Shown here: positions 25,998 through 36,106 of the stretch, piece by piece
Position numbering within the stretch: position 1 is the stretch's first letter
Layout: each line of letters begins with the position of its first letter
The notes under the pieces: model-generated
What the model saw: the letters and a program-made list of their open reading frames with translations, nothing else
The model's database searches: none
Told to the model about the DNA's origin: nothing
NCBI GenBank assembly: GCA_000716465.1
Contig: JNWL01000031.1
Coordinates: 1 to 64,000 of the forward strand
Reading direction: 5' to 3'
Length of the DNA stretch: 64,000 bases
Source: Streptomyces bikiniensis
GTDB taxonomy: Bacteria > Actinomycetota > Actinomycetes > Streptomycetales > Streptomycetaceae
Translations under genes and position numbers: made by a program

Positions 25998-27377
25998 ATG
26001 AGCACCACGGAGCGTCCCAGGATCCTCGTAGTAGGCGGCGGGTACGTAGGCCTGTACGCAGCTCGGCGCATCCTCAAGAAGATGCGCTACGCGGAGGCGA
26101 CCGTCACGGTCGTCGACCCGCGGTCGTACATGACCTACCAGCCCTTCCTCCCCGAAGCCGCCGCCGGCAGCATCTCGCCGCGCCACGTCGTCGTCCCGCT
26201 GCGACGCGTCGTCCGCGGAGCCGAGGTGCTCACCGGCCGGGTCACCACCATCGACCAGGACCGCAAGGTCGCCACGATCGCCCCGCTCGTCGGCGAGGCG
26301 TACGAGCTGCCCTTCGACTACCTGGTCATCGCGATGGGCGCCGTCTCCCGCACCTTCCCGATCCCCGGCCTCGCCGAGCAGGGCATCGGCATGAAGGGCA
26401 TCGAGGAGGCCATCGGCCTGCGCAACCACGTCCTCGAACAGCTGGACAAGGCCGACTCGACCACCGACGAGGAGGTCCGCCGCAAGGCGCTGACCTTCGT
26501 CTTCGTGGGCGGCGGCTTCGCCGGCGCGGAGACCATCGGCGAGGTCGAGGACCTGGCCCGGGACGCCGCGAAGTACTACCAGAACGTGTCGCGCGAGGAC
26601 ATGCGCTTCGTCCTGGTCGACGCGGCCGACAAGATCCTTCCCGAGGTCGGCCCCAAGCTCGGCCAGTACGGCAAGGAGCACCTGGAGAGCCGCGGGATCG
26701 AGATCTACCTCGAAACCTCCATGGACTCCTGCGTCGACGGCCACGTCGTGCTGAAGAACGGCCTGGAGGTCGACTCCAGCACGATCGTGTGGACCGCCGG
26801 CGTCAAGCCGAACCCGGCGCTCTCCCGCTTCGGTCTGCCGCTCGGCCCCCGCGGCCACGTGGACTGCAACGAGAAGCTCCAGATCAACGGCCTCGACTAC
26901 GCGTGGGCCGCGGGCGACAACGCCCAGGTCCCCGACATGGTCGGCCGCCGCGCGGGCAACCCGAACGCCTGGTGCCCGCCGAACGCCCAGCACGCCCTGC
27001 GCCAGGCCAAGGTCCTCGGCGACAACGTGGTGGCCGGCATGCGCGGCTTCCCGCAGAAGGAGTACAGCCACGCCAACAAGGGCGCGGTGGCCGGACTCGG
27101 TCTGCACAAGGGCGTCGCCATGATCGTCATGGGCAAGGTGAAGATCAAGCTCAAGGGCCGTCTCGCCTGGTACATGCACCGCGGCTACCACGGCATGGCG
27201 ATGCCGACCTGGAACCGCAAGATCCGCGTCTTCGCCGACTGGACCCTGGCGATGTTCCTCAAGCGCGAGGTCGTCTCGCTCGGCGCCATCGAGTCGCCGC
27301 GCGAGGAGTTCTACGAGGCCGCCAAGCCCGCCCCCGCCCCGGCCGCCCCGGCGCAGGAGAAGGCCAAGGCCTCCTGA
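25998..27377 (+). CDS. ndh: Type II NADH dehydrogenase
   Basis: A 459-residue non-proton-pumping NADH:quinone oxidoreductase on the inner face of the membrane. FAD-binding ILVVGGGYVGLYAARR (9-24), NAD-binding FVFVGGGFAGAETIGE (about 170), the second FAD motif YAWAAGDNAQVPD (about 300), and a C-terminal amphipathic/basic region for membrane attachment are all present. It regenerates NAD+ and feeds the quinone pool. A Rex-like operator and several dyads upstream point to redox control. The last ~20 residues are Ala/Pro-rich. ATG at 25998. Confidence 0.95.
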   Translation: MSTTERPRILVVGGGYVGLYAARRILKKMRYAEATVTVVDPRSYMTYQPFLPEAAAGSISPRHVVVPLRRVVRGAEVLTGRVTTIDQDRKVATIAPLVGEAYELPFDYLVIAMGAVSRTFPIPGLAEQGIGMKGIEEAIGLRNHVLEQLDKADSTTDEEVRRKALTFVFVGGGFAGAETIGEVEDLARDAAKYYQNVSREDMRFVLVDAADKILPEVGPKLGQYGKEHLESRGIEIYLETSMDSCVDGHVVLKNGLEVDSSTIVWTAGVKPNPALSRFGLPLGPRGHVDCNEKLQINGLDYAWAAGDNAQVPDMVGRRAGNPNAWCPPNAQHALRQAKVLGDNVVAGMRGFPQKEYSHANKGAVAGLGLHKGVAMIVMGKVKIKLKGRLAWYMHRGYHGMAMPTWNRKIRVFADWTLAMFLKREVVSLGAIESPREEFYEAAKPAPAPAAPAQEKAKAS

Positions 27378-27442
27378 GGCTCCGACCGTAAGAGTCGCAG
27401 GAGCAGGACCGCAGCAACTCGCAGTGCCCGCAGTACCCCCGC

Positions 27443-27478
27443 AAGGGCCGTCCGCCATCCGTGGTGCGGACGGCCCTT
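27443..27478 (+). terminator. ndh terminator
   Basis: AAGGGCCGTCCGC (27443-27455) and GCGGACGGCCCTT (27466-27478) are perfect complements around a 10-base loop, 65 bases past the ndh stop. Confidence 0.8.
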
Positions 27479-27585
27479 CGCGCGTTTTGCCGACTCGTTG
27501 CACCGGGCCGGGAGTGCCGGTGACCACCGACGGTGTTCCCTTGGTGACGGACATTTCTGGGGCACTGATCACGGAGGTGGGGACC

Positions 27586-28893
27586 ATGGCCGACGCCGCG
27601 CCGCGGCTGGCGACTCTCGCGGAAGAACTCCTCGGAGGACCGCTCCCGGTCCGGCTGCGGGCCTGGGACGGCAGCGAGGCCGGCCCCGCCGGCGCCCCCG
27701 TCCTGATCCTCCGCGACCGCCGCGCCCTGCGCCGGATGATCTGGAAGCCCGGCGAACTGGGCCTGGTCCGCGCCTGGGTGGCCGGCGAACTCGACGTCGA
27801 GGGGGACCTGTACGAGGTCCTGGACCGGCTCTCCGGACTCCTCTGGGAGCGCGACGGCGACTCCCCGGGCCTGCTCGCCGCCGCCCGCGACCCCCGGCTG
27901 CGCGCCGCCGCCCGCTCCCTGCTCCGGCTCGCCGGGCCGCTGCCGCCGCCCGCGCCGCCGGCCGAGGAGGTCCGCGGCCGCAGCGGCGGCCGGCACACCA
28001 GACGCCGCGACCGGCAGGCGATCAGCCACCACTACGACGTGGGCAACGACTTCTACGCCCTGGTCCTCGGGCCCTCGATGGTCTACTCGTGCGCCTACTG
28101 GCCGGCCGGCGGCACCGGCGGCACCCTGGAGGAGGCCCAGCGCGCCAAGCTCGACCTGGTCGCCCGCAAGCTGGCCCTGAAGGAGGGCGACCGGCTCCTC
28201 GACGTGGGCTGCGGCTGGGGCTCCATGGCCCTGCACGCCGCCCGGGAGTACGGCGCCCGGGTCGTCGGCGTCACCCTCTCCCGCGAACAGGCCGCTCACG
28301 CCCGCAAGCGGATCGCCGAGGAGGGCCTGGCGGACCGGATCGAGATCCGCGTCCAGGACTACCGGGACGTCGCCGACGGCCCGTACGACGCGATCTCCTC
28401 CATCGGCATGGCCGAGCACGTCGGCGCCGTGAAGTACCGGGAGTACGCCGACACCCTGTACGGGCTCCTCCGGCCCGGCGGGCGGCTCCTCAACCACCAG
28501 ATCTCCCGGCGCCCCGAGCCCGACGAGGCCGCCTACGCGATCGACCCCTTCATCGACGCGTACGTCTTCCCCGACGGCGAACTCGCCCCCATGGGCCGCA
28601 CCCTGACGACCCTGGAGGACGCCGGCTTCGAGGTCCGGGACGTGCAGGCCCTCCGCGAGCACTACGCCCTGACCCTGCGCCGCTGGGTGGCCAACCTGGA
28701 GGCGGAGTGGGACCGGGCCGTCCGGCTCGTCTCGCCGGGCCGGGCCCGCGTGTGGCGGCTCTACATGGCCGCCTCCGCCGTCTCCTTCGAACGCAACCGG
28801 ATCGGCGTGAACCAGTTCCTCGCCGTGAGGACCCCGGCGTCGGGGACGAGCGGACTGCCGCTGCGGACGCGGGTCTGGGACGAGAAGGCCTGA
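27586..28893 (+). CDS. cfa: Cyclopropane-fatty-acyl-phospholipid synthase family methyltransferase
   Basis: A 435-residue S-adenosylmethionine enzyme that adds a methylene (or methyl) group to unsaturated membrane lipids. The N-domain (1-130) is followed by YDVGNDFYALVLGPSMVYSCAYW and motif I LLDVGCGWGSMALHAA (about 205), then SSIGMAEHVG, RRWVANLE and the C-terminal SFERNRIGVNQFLAV; all are hallmarks of Cfa. ATG at 27586 has GGAGGTGGGG upstream. It is monocistronic, between two hairpin terminators. Confidence 0.93.
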   Translation: MADAAPRLATLAEELLGGPLPVRLRAWDGSEAGPAGAPVLILRDRRALRRMIWKPGELGLVRAWVAGELDVEGDLYEVLDRLSGLLWERDGDSPGLLAAARDPRLRAAARSLLRLAGPLPPPAPPAEEVRGRSGGRHTRRRDRQAISHHYDVGNDFYALVLGPSMVYSCAYWPAGGTGGTLEEAQRAKLDLVARKLALKEGDRLLDVGCGWGSMALHAAREYGARVVGVTLSREQAAHARKRIAEEGLADRIEIRVQDYRDVADGPYDAISSIGMAEHVGAVKYREYADTLYGLLRPGGRLLNHQISRRPEPDEAAYAIDPFIDAYVFPDGELAPMGRTLTTLEDAGFEVRDVQALREHYALTLRRWVANLEAEWDRAVRLVSPGRARVWRLYMAASAVSFERNRIGVNQFLAVRTPASGTSGLPLRTRVWDEKA

Positions 28894-28912
28894 CCGCGGC
28901 GCGCGTACGGGA

Positions 28913-28947
28913 AAGGGCCGGCCTCCCGGAGGGGGAGGCCGGCCCTT
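28913..28947. terminator. Bidirectional terminator, cfa and ABC permease
   Basis: AAGGGCCGGCCTCCC and GGGAGGCCGGCCCTT form a perfect 15-bp stem with a 5-base loop between convergent genes; the top-strand 3' arm ends TT. Confidence 0.85.
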
Positions 28948-28968
28948 CGCCGGTGGCGCGGTGAGGCG

Positions 28969-31500
28969 TTACTCGGTCTTGATGGCGGCGAGCATGTTCA
29001 GGCGGGCCGCGCTGCGGGCCGGCCACAGCGAGGCGAGGACGCCGACCAGACCGGCCAGGACCAGGAAGACGCCGATCCGCTCCCAGGGCAGGACCAGGGC
29101 GTAGCCCGGCAGGCTGCTCTTGAACGTCTCGCCGATCGCCCAGCCGAGGAACGCGCCCAGGCCGATGCCGACGACCGCGCCGAACACCGAGATGACCACG
29201 GCCTCCAGACGGACCATCCGCTTCACCCGGCGCCGGTCGAGGCCGATCGCGCGGAGCATGCCGATCTCCTGCTGGCGCTCGAAGACGGACATCGCGAGGG
29301 TGTTGACGACCCCGAGGACGGCGATGATCAGGGCCATGCCGAGCAGGCCGTACACGATGTTCAGGAGCATGTTGATCGGGCCGCCGAAGGCGTCGCGGAT
29401 GTCCTTGTGGTTCATCACCGTGATGCCCGGGTTGTCGCCCATGGCCTTCGACAGCGCCTCGGCGTTGGCGGCGGAGGCGCCGCCTTCCATCGCGACGTAG
29501 ACCTCCCGCGTGTAGGGCTGCTGCTCGTGGGCGTTGATCAGCTTGCGGTCGATCATGACGGGGGAGACGAACTCGCTCTCCTCGTAGATCGCGCCGACGG
29601 TCAGCTTGCCCTTGGCCTTGTCCAGGTACTCGACCGGGACCGTGTCGCCGACCTTCAGGCCGCGCTTCTCGGCGGTCCTGTCGGCGATCGCGATCTGCCC
29701 CTGTCCGAGCGAGGCCAGCGAGCCGTTCACGACGTGGAGGTTGAGGACCTTCTCGATGTCGCCGGGGGTGACGCCGGAGGCCGAGACGTACGAGCCCTCG
29801 ATCTCCAGGGCGCCGGCCTGCTGCGGGGAGACGGCCGTGACGCCGGGGGCCTTCGCCAGGGCGGCGATGGCCTCCTCGCTCAGGCTGTCGCCGCTGGCCA
29901 TGGTGACCATGTAGTCGGCCTTGATCTGGTCGACGGTCATCTTGTCGATGGCCGTGCCGACGGTCGCGCCGATCACCGAGAGGCCGGTGACCAGGGTCAG
30001 GCCGATGGCGAGCGCGGAGGCGGTGGCGCCGGTGCGGCGCGGGTTGCGGACCGCGTTCAGTCCGGCGAGCTTGCCGGAGATGCCGAACAGGCCGACGAAG
30101 AACGGGCGGATCAGGGCGATCACGGGCCGCGACAGCATCGGGATGAGCACGATCACGCCGATGAGGGTGAGGAACGCGCCGCCCGCGATGAGCATGCGGC
30201 CCTCGTCGCCGCCCTGGCCCGCGCCGAGCACGATCAGGACGACGCCGAGCGCGGTGAACGCGGCACCGACGGAGTTCCGCAGGACGAGCGACTTGGTGCT
30301 CGCGGTGGCGTGCACGCTGTTCATGGCGGCGACCGGCGGGATCTTCGCGGCGCGGCGGCCGGGCAGCCAGGCGGCGAGCATGGTGATCAGGACGCCGACG
30401 GCGAACGCGGAGACGACGGGCGCGGGGCCGACGACCAGGCCGCCGGCCGGGATCTTCAGGTCGAAGGCGTTCATGGCCGACCGGAGCGCGACCGCCAGGC
30501 CGACGCCCAGGACGAGGCCGACGGTCGAGGCGACCAGGCCGACCAGACCGGCCTCGGCGAGGACGGAGCGGGTGATCTGCCTGCGCGAGGCGCCGACCGC
30601 GCGCATCAGGGCCAGTTCCTTGGTGCGCTGGGCGACCAGCATCGTGAAGGTGTTGGCGATGAGGAAGACGCCGACGAAGAGCGCGATGCCCGCGAAGCCC
30701 AGGAGCACCTGGTTGAGCGCGCCGAGCCCGGCCTCGATGTCCTCGGCCTGCCGGTCGGCGAGGGCCTGCCCGGTCTGGGCGGTGGCCTGCTTCGGGACCA
30801 CCTTCAGGACCTCGTCGAGCAGCTTGTCCGGCTGCGCGCCGGAGGCGGCCGTGACGGTCAGCTCCTGGAAGTACCCGGGCTTCAGGTACAGCTTCTGGGC
30901 CACGGAGGTCTCGAAGAGGACGAGGCTGCCGCCGGCGTTGACGGCGCCGTCCTCGGTGGTGAAGACACCGGAGAGGACGTACTCCTTCACCGGGCCGTTG
31001 GTGGCCACGCGGACGGTGTCGCCGACCTTGTAGCCGCCCTTGTCGGCGGACGCCCGGTCGAGCGCGATCTGGTCGGCGCGGACCGGCCCGCCGCCCGAGG
31101 CGAAGTCGTACGCGCGGTCCTTGCCGTCCTTGCCGGGGGCGAAGTTGGTGCCCTTGTTGGACCAGCCGACGCCGATCAGCTTGCCGTTCTTGTCGGGCAC
31201 GCCCGCGAAGCCGCCGACGCGCGGGGCGACGGAGGCGACCCCGTCGAGCCCGGCGACCTCGTCGACGTCCTTCTGGGAGAGGCCGGGCGCCTGCCGGGCG
31301 TCCTCGGGGTTCGGGTGCATCTCGACGGCGACGGCGACGTCGTCGTAGCTCTTCGCCGACTGGTTGCGGAAGGCCTGGGAGAGGGTGTCGGTGAAGACGA
31401 GGGTGCCGGAGACGAAGGCCACGCCGAGCATCACGGCGAGGACGGTCATCAGCAGTCTCGCCTTGTGCGCGAGCACGTTGCGCAGGGCGGTACGGAACAT
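28969..31500 (-). CDS. MacB/FtsX-type ABC transporter permease
   Basis: An 843-residue permease with two FtsX units. An N-terminal helix (about 15-37) precedes a large extracytoplasmic MacB-like domain (about 38-255). A three-helix FtsX block comes next, with GIALFVGVFLIANTFTMLVAQRTKELALMRAVGASRRQI, then central helices (about 410-530), a second exported domain (about 540-700), and the final FtsX block with AVLGVVNTLAMSVFERQQEIGMLRAIGLDRRRVKRM. Such exporters use mechanotransmission rather than membrane transport, and move lipoproteins, peptides or antibiotics. The ATPase gene lies 81 bases upstream on the same strand, so both form one exporter. Confidence 0.93.
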   Translation of the reverse strand: MFRTALRNVLAHKARLLMTVLAVMLGVAFVSGTLVFTDTLSQAFRNQSAKSYDDVAVAVEMHPNPEDARQAPGLSQKDVDEVAGLDGVASVAPRVGGFAGVPDKNGKLIGVGWSNKGTNFAPGKDGKDRAYDFASGGGPVRADQIALDRASADKGGYKVGDTVRVATNGPVKEYVLSGVFTTEDGAVNAGGSLVLFETSVAQKLYLKPGYFQELTVTAASGAQPDKLLDEVLKVVPKQATAQTGQALADRQAEDIEAGLGALNQVLLGFAGIALFVGVFLIANTFTMLVAQRTKELALMRAVGASRRQITRSVLAEAGLVGLVASTVGLVLGVGLAVALRSAMNAFDLKIPAGGLVVGPAPVVSAFAVGVLITMLAAWLPGRRAAKIPPVAAMNSVHATASTKSLVLRNSVGAAFTALGVVLIVLGAGQGGDEGRMLIAGGAFLTLIGVIVLIPMLSRPVIALIRPFFVGLFGISGKLAGLNAVRNPRRTGATASALAIGLTLVTGLSVIGATVGTAIDKMTVDQIKADYMVTMASGDSLSEEAIAALAKAPGVTAVSPQQAGALEIEGSYVSASGVTPGDIEKVLNLHVVNGSLASLGQGQIAIADRTAEKRGLKVGDTVPVEYLDKAKGKLTVGAIYEESEFVSPVMIDRKLINAHEQQPYTREVYVAMEGGASAANAEALSKAMGDNPGITVMNHKDIRDAFGGPINMLLNIVYGLLGMALIIAVLGVVNTLAMSVFERQQEIGMLRAIGLDRRRVKRMVRLEAVVISVFGAVVGIGLGAFLGWAIGETFKSSLPGYALVLPWERIGVFLVLAGLVGVLASLWPARSAARLNMLAAIKTE

Positions 31501-31580
31501 GGGGTGTCCTGAACGGAGGGGTGGGGCGGACGGAGGTCGGGGGCGCGGGGCGCCGCGCTACGAGGCCGGGCCTGGCGGCG

Positions 31581-32351
<771 letters not shown>

Positions 32352-32739
32352 GAGGAGGACTCCTGTCACTGCTGGGCTGTTTCGGGAACCCCTCCATCGT
32401 GTCGAGCGTTCCGCCCCGGAGCGTCCGCCCACGTGCCCGTTCCCGGGGCAGTCTGGAGTCGGACCGGGGACCCCGTCCCTCCTCCTGAGGTATGACCGGA
32501 CCCCCGAGAGCCGCCGCCCGGGGGCCTCCGCGCGGAGGTGACACAAATGCGACGACTTTTCGTCATTCCACGGGGTGCGGGTTTGCGCCTGCGACCCCGG
32601 TCACAGTTCGCCGAAAAGGCCCCTACCTGGACTGACGCACCCTCAGGCCTCAATAAAATAAGACAACATCAGAGGCGATCTTCCGCTGAACGGGGGAAGC
32701 GCCCCGATAGGCTCATGTGCCAACGCGGAGCTTCGCGAC
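32352..32739. promoter_or_regulatory. Divergent region between ABC exporter and bldA
   Basis: Gene-free. An AT-rich patch AATAAAATAAGACAAC is near 32652-32667. A -10 hexamer TAGGCT at 32708-32713 would start the bldA transcript near 32720, giving a ~20-base leader removed by RNase P. I see no other gene; ORFs here lack codon bias. Confidence 0.5.
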
Positions 32740-32824
32740 GCCCGGATGGTGGAATGCAGACACGGCGAGCTTAAACCTCGCTGGCCTTCGGGCCGTACCG
32801 GTTCGAGTCCGGTTCCGGGCACCA
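32740..32824 (+). tRNA. bldA: tRNA-Leu (UAA), the bldA tRNA
   Basis: Acceptor arms GCCCGGA (32740-32746) and TCCGGGC (32814-32820), encoded CCA at 32822-32824, anticodon stem GCGAG/CTCGC with loop CTTAAAC (anticodon TAA, 32772-32774), a long variable arm, and T-loop GTTCGAG. It is the only tRNA that reads the rare UUA codon in Streptomyces. In this genus it controls sporulation and antibiotic genes that carry TTA codons. No integrase or attachment-site repeat is nearby. Confidence 0.97.
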
Positions 32825-32843
32825 CCGATGTCAGTGCCGCCGA

Positions 32844-32870
32844 CCGGCGGGGGAGTCCGTTCTCCGCCGG
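32844..32870 (+). terminator. Hairpin downstream of bldA
   Basis: CCGGCGG (32844-32850) and CCGCCGG (32864-32870) pair around a 13-base loop 20 bases past the tRNA 3' end. It may trim or end the bldA transcript. Nothing else is clear in 32825-33104, apart from a -10-like TAGGTT at 33088-33093 for the next gene. Confidence 0.5.
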
Positions 32871-33104
32871 CCCCGCCGGCCCCGCCGGGCCCCGGGGAGA
32901 CCGGGGCGCACTCCACGCGCACCTCGGACACCCCCCCGGACGTGCCCGTGCGCACCCCGGACGCTCCGCAGGTACGGAGCGGATCGCTCCGTTCCTCCCG
33001 CTCACCGGCCCGTCCGTCCGGGCGCCCGCAGCGACCCCGAGGGGCGTCGACCGCCCCTGTTACCCTAAGGGCCCCTCCGCCTCCTGTTAGGTTCTTATGT
33101 CGAC

Positions 33105-34577
33105 ATGAATATCCTGAACCTTTCGGCAGTGCCCTCTCAGCGGCGCGCACCGGAAGGGGGTGGCACGGCACCCGGAAGGAATGTGCCGAAACCGGCGGAG
33201 CGGTATTCGAGGAAGCCCGCCCTCCTCCTTTCCGGGATTTTCTTCCTGGTTTATCTGGCCCTATCCGCACGGCGTCACGCGATACACCTCACGACCGGAT
33301 ACGACCTGGGGATCTTCACTCAGATAGCGAAGTCCTACTCGGAGTTCACTGCTCCGTACGCACCCCTCAAGGGGACCGGATACAACGCGCTCGGGGACCA
33401 TTTCCACCCGATCCTCGCCGTTCTCGGACCCCTGTACAAGGTCTTTCCTTCGAGCTATACGCTCCTGGTCTGCCAGGCGGCCCTGGTCGCGGTCTCCGTC
33501 GTTCCGATCACGCTGTGGGCCCTCGAAACCAGGGGCCCGAAATTCGCCTATTGGATCGGAATCTCCTACGGGGCCTCGTGGGGCATCGCGGAACTCGTCC
33601 AGTTCGACTTCCACGAAGTGGCCTTCGCGGTGCCGCTGCTCGCGTTCTCCGTGTGCGCCGCGGGACGCGAGAGGTGGCGCGCGGCCGTCCTCTGGGCGGT
33701 CCCCCTGGTCCTGGTCAAGGAGGACCTCGGACTCACGGTGGCGGCGATCGGCGCGTACGTGGCGTGGAAGGGGCCCCGGCGCACGGGGACCGCGCTGGCC
33801 CTCTTCGGCGCGGTGGCGACGCTCCTCGCGATGTTCGTCGTCCTGCCGTCCGTCAACCCGCTCGGCGAGTTCGCCTACTGGCCGCCCGCGGAACCCGAGG
33901 AGAAGAGCCTTCTCGTGAAGGCCGCGGCCACGTTCTGGCCACCGGTCAAATGGCTCACGGTCCTCATGCTCCTCGCCCCCACCGGATTCCTGGCGGTCCG
34001 CTCCCCGCTGCTGATCGTCATGCTCCCCACCCTCGGCTGGCGCTTCACCTCCGATTTCCCCAACTACTGGGGAATGGACTTCCACTACAGCGCGGTCCTG
34101 ATGCCGGTCGCCTTCGCCGCCGCCGTCCACGCGGTCGCCTCGGGGCGGATGATCACCCGTAGGCTCCTGCACGCCGGAGCGATCGGGGCGGTGGCCACGT
34201 GCGTCACCTTCTTCTCCGCCCCGTTCCACGAACTCGTACTGCCGAGGACGTGGGTCGCGTCCGAGCACGTCCGCGTGACCGAGGAAATCCTCGGGAAGAT
34301 CCCCGACGGCGCCACGGTGGCCGCGTCCAATCGCCTGGCCGCCCAGCTCGCGTACCGGACCACCGTCAGCGAAGTGTGTCTCTTCCCCCGTTCCTTCGCG
34401 CCGAAGGAACCGCCCCGGTGGATGGTCTACGACAACGCCGATCCGTCCGACCTGGAATGCGCCACCGGAAAGTCCCTGGAATCGTCCGCCCCGCACGTCC
34501 CCGGCTACCGGATCGTCGAGCGCCGGAACGGGATCACCCTCCTGGAGCGGGCCGGAGGCCCCGCGGGACGGCCCTGA
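33105..34577 (+). CDS. DUF2079 membrane protein, probably leaderless
   Basis: A 490-residue DUF2079 protein with about ten membrane helices between residues 40 and 360. An early HLTTGYDLGIFTQIAKSYSEF loop and GDHFHPILAVLGPLYKVFP follow the pattern of GT-C/mannosyltransferase-like proteins. An extracytoplasmic C-domain (about 380-490) has ILGKIPDGATVAASNRLAAQLA. A sugar-transfer or lipid-carrier role is likely, but the substrate is unknown. The TAGGTT -10 at 33088-33093 is only 11 bases before the ATG and no ribosome-binding site is visible, so the mRNA may start at or near the start codon. Confidence 0.85.
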   Translation: MNILNLSAVPSQRRAPEGGGTAPGRNVPKPAERYSRKPALLLSGIFFLVYLALSARRHAIHLTTGYDLGIFTQIAKSYSEFTAPYAPLKGTGYNALGDHFHPILAVLGPLYKVFPSSYTLLVCQAALVAVSVVPITLWALETRGPKFAYWIGISYGASWGIAELVQFDFHEVAFAVPLLAFSVCAAGRERWRAAVLWAVPLVLVKEDLGLTVAAIGAYVAWKGPRRTGTALALFGAVATLLAMFVVLPSVNPLGEFAYWPPAEPEEKSLLVKAAATFWPPVKWLTVLMLLAPTGFLAVRSPLLIVMLPTLGWRFTSDFPNYWGMDFHYSAVLMPVAFAAAVHAVASGRMITRRLLHAGAIGAVATCVTFFSAPFHELVLPRTWVASEHVRVTEEILGKIPDGATVAASNRLAAQLAYRTTVSEVCLFPRSFAPKEPPRWMVYDNADPSDLECATGKSLESSAPHVPGYRIVERRNGITLLERAGGPAGRP

Positions 34578-34760
34578 GGACCGGGGCACCGGGCCGGCCG
34601 CCCGACCGGTTCCGGCGGGAGGTGCGTACACCCCGCGCCTCCGGAGAGGAAGAGCGGGAAGATGAGGGAAAGATCCTCCCCGAGCACTAGGGAGTTTCTT
34701 TTGCCTACGCATTACCCTTGACGCAGGGCCGCGCCGTGCGGTCCGCCATGGAGGAGTGAG

Positions 34761-35663
34761 ATGAGGAGCAGCAACCCGGTCTTCTCGCGACGGGGGTTCA
34801 GCCGCGACAACGGCTACGCGGGCTTCAACGCGCAGCAGCCGCAGGCCGGGGGCCCCGCCGTCGGAACCAACCCGTACGCCACCGGCAACCCGTACGCCGG
34901 TGACGCGACGAACCCGTACGCGACCAACCCGTACGCCCCGCAGGACACGCAGCTCGGCGCCCCGCAGCAGGCCCGCGGCAACGTGATGACGATCGACGAC
35001 GTCGTGAGCCGCACGGCCATGACGCTCGGCACAGTCGTGCTCACCGCCGTCCTGTCCTGGCTGCTGCTGCCGGTCGACCCGGCCAACCTGGGCAAGTCCT
35101 ACGGCATCGCCATCGGCGCCGCCCTGGTCGCCCTGGTCCTGTCGCTCGTGCAGTCCTTCAAGCGCAAGCCGTCGCCCGCGCTGATCCTGTCCTACGCCGC
35201 CTTCGAGGGCGTCTTCCTCGGAGTGATCTCGGCCGCCGTCTCGACGTACATCGCCGACGGCGTCGTCATCCAGGCGGTCCTGGGCACCATGGCGGTCTTC
35301 GCCGGCGTGCTCATCGCCTACAAGATGGGCTGGATCCGGGTCAACCGGCGCTTCTACGGCTTCGTGATGGCCGCCGCGATGGGCTTCATGCTCCTCATGG
35401 TGACCAACCTGCTGTTCGCCGTCTTCGCCGGCGGTGACGGCCTCGGCTTCCGCAGCGGCGGCCTCGGCATCCTGTTCGGCGTCATCGGCATCATCCTGGG
35501 CGCCTGCTTCCTCGCCCTCGACTTCAAGCAGGTCGAGGACGGCGTGACCTACGGCGCGCCGCGCGAGGAGGCCTGGCTGGCCGCCTTCGGCCTCACCATG
35601 ACCCTGGTGTGGATCTACCTGGAGATGCTGCGTCTGCTGTCGATCCTCCAGGGCGACGACTGA
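34761..35663 (+). CDS. Bax inhibitor-1/YccA-like membrane protein
   Basis: A 300-residue protein with six or seven membrane helices (about 85-290) of the Bax inhibitor-1 (LifeGuard/YccA) superfamily: TMLGTVVLTAVLSWLLLP-type helices, MGWIRVNRRFYGF and FKQVEDGVTYGAPREEAWLAAFGLTMTLVWIYLEMLRLL. An N-terminal ~70-residue tail holds repeated Asn-Pro-Tyr-Ala. Relatives form Ca-leak channels or modulate proteases. ATG at 34761 has GGAGGAG upstream. A hairpin terminator follows. Confidence 0.92.
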   Translation: MRSSNPVFSRRGFSRDNGYAGFNAQQPQAGGPAVGTNPYATGNPYAGDATNPYATNPYAPQDTQLGAPQQARGNVMTIDDVVSRTAMTLGTVVLTAVLSWLLLPVDPANLGKSYGIAIGAALVALVLSLVQSFKRKPSPALILSYAAFEGVFLGVISAAVSTYIADGVVIQAVLGTMAVFAGVLIAYKMGWIRVNRRFYGFVMAAAMGFMLLMVTNLLFAVFAGGDGLGFRSGGLGILFGVIGIILGACFLALDFKQVEDGVTYGAPREEAWLAAFGLTMTLVWIYLEMLRLLSILQGDD

Positions 35664-35686
35664 CGCACGACCCCCTGACTCGGGGG

Positions 35687-35724
35687 GAAGGGCCCGTCCG
35701 GCACCGCGCCGGGCGGGCCCTTCC
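35687..35724 (+). terminator. Terminator after Bax inhibitor-1 gene
   Basis: GGAAGGGCCCG and CGGGCCCTTCC arms with an inner CCGGC/GCCGG extension form a near-perfect 17-bp stem. Confidence 0.8.
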
Positions 35725-35776
35725 GCGTTCCCCGGCCCGTTGGCGGGCGGCCCGGGGCGGCGCGTAGGGTCGCGGG

Positions 35777-36106
35777 GTGCTTGATACGAGTGACCTGACC
35801 GCCGCCGTGGAGCGGTTCGCCGACCGGCTGCGGGCCGCCCCGCAGAGCCGCCTCCAGCGGGGCGCGGCGGCCGAGGGACTGGCCCTCGCCCGGGAGCTCG
35901 CGGTGCGCGCGCAGCGCGTCGAGGAGCCCGGCCGTGAGCCGAGGACCATGCCGGACGCCGGGATCTTCACGGTGGCCGACCAGCTGGTGGTGGCCGGGAG
36001 CGACCTGGCCGAGGCACTGCGAACGGCCCCGGCCGGCTCCCGCGAGGGGGAGCTGGACGAGGCCGTGGGGCTCGTACGGGAGGCGGCGGAGCGCTCGGGG
36101 CTGTAG
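35777..36106 (+). CDS. Hypothetical helical protein, end overlapped by a MITE
   Basis: A 109-residue predicted all-helical soluble protein (DLTAAVERFADRLRAAP...ELAVRAQRVE...QLVVAGSDLAEALRTAP...LDEAVGLVREAAERSGL). No family recognised. GTG at 35777. The stop codon (36104-36106) overlaps the first two bases of a MITE-like element, so the original 3' end may have been replaced by that insertion. Confidence 0.7.
   Translation: MLDTSDLTAAVERFADRLRAAPQSRLQRGAAAEGLALARELAVRAQRVEEPGREPRTMPDAGIFTVADQLVVAGSDLAEALRTAPAGSREGELDEAVGLVREAAERSGL

Noticed and set aside
32740..32870. Integration site of a mobile element at the bldA tRNA
   Set aside because: No integrase, no duplicated tRNA 3' end; flanking genes are the expected conserved neighbours.
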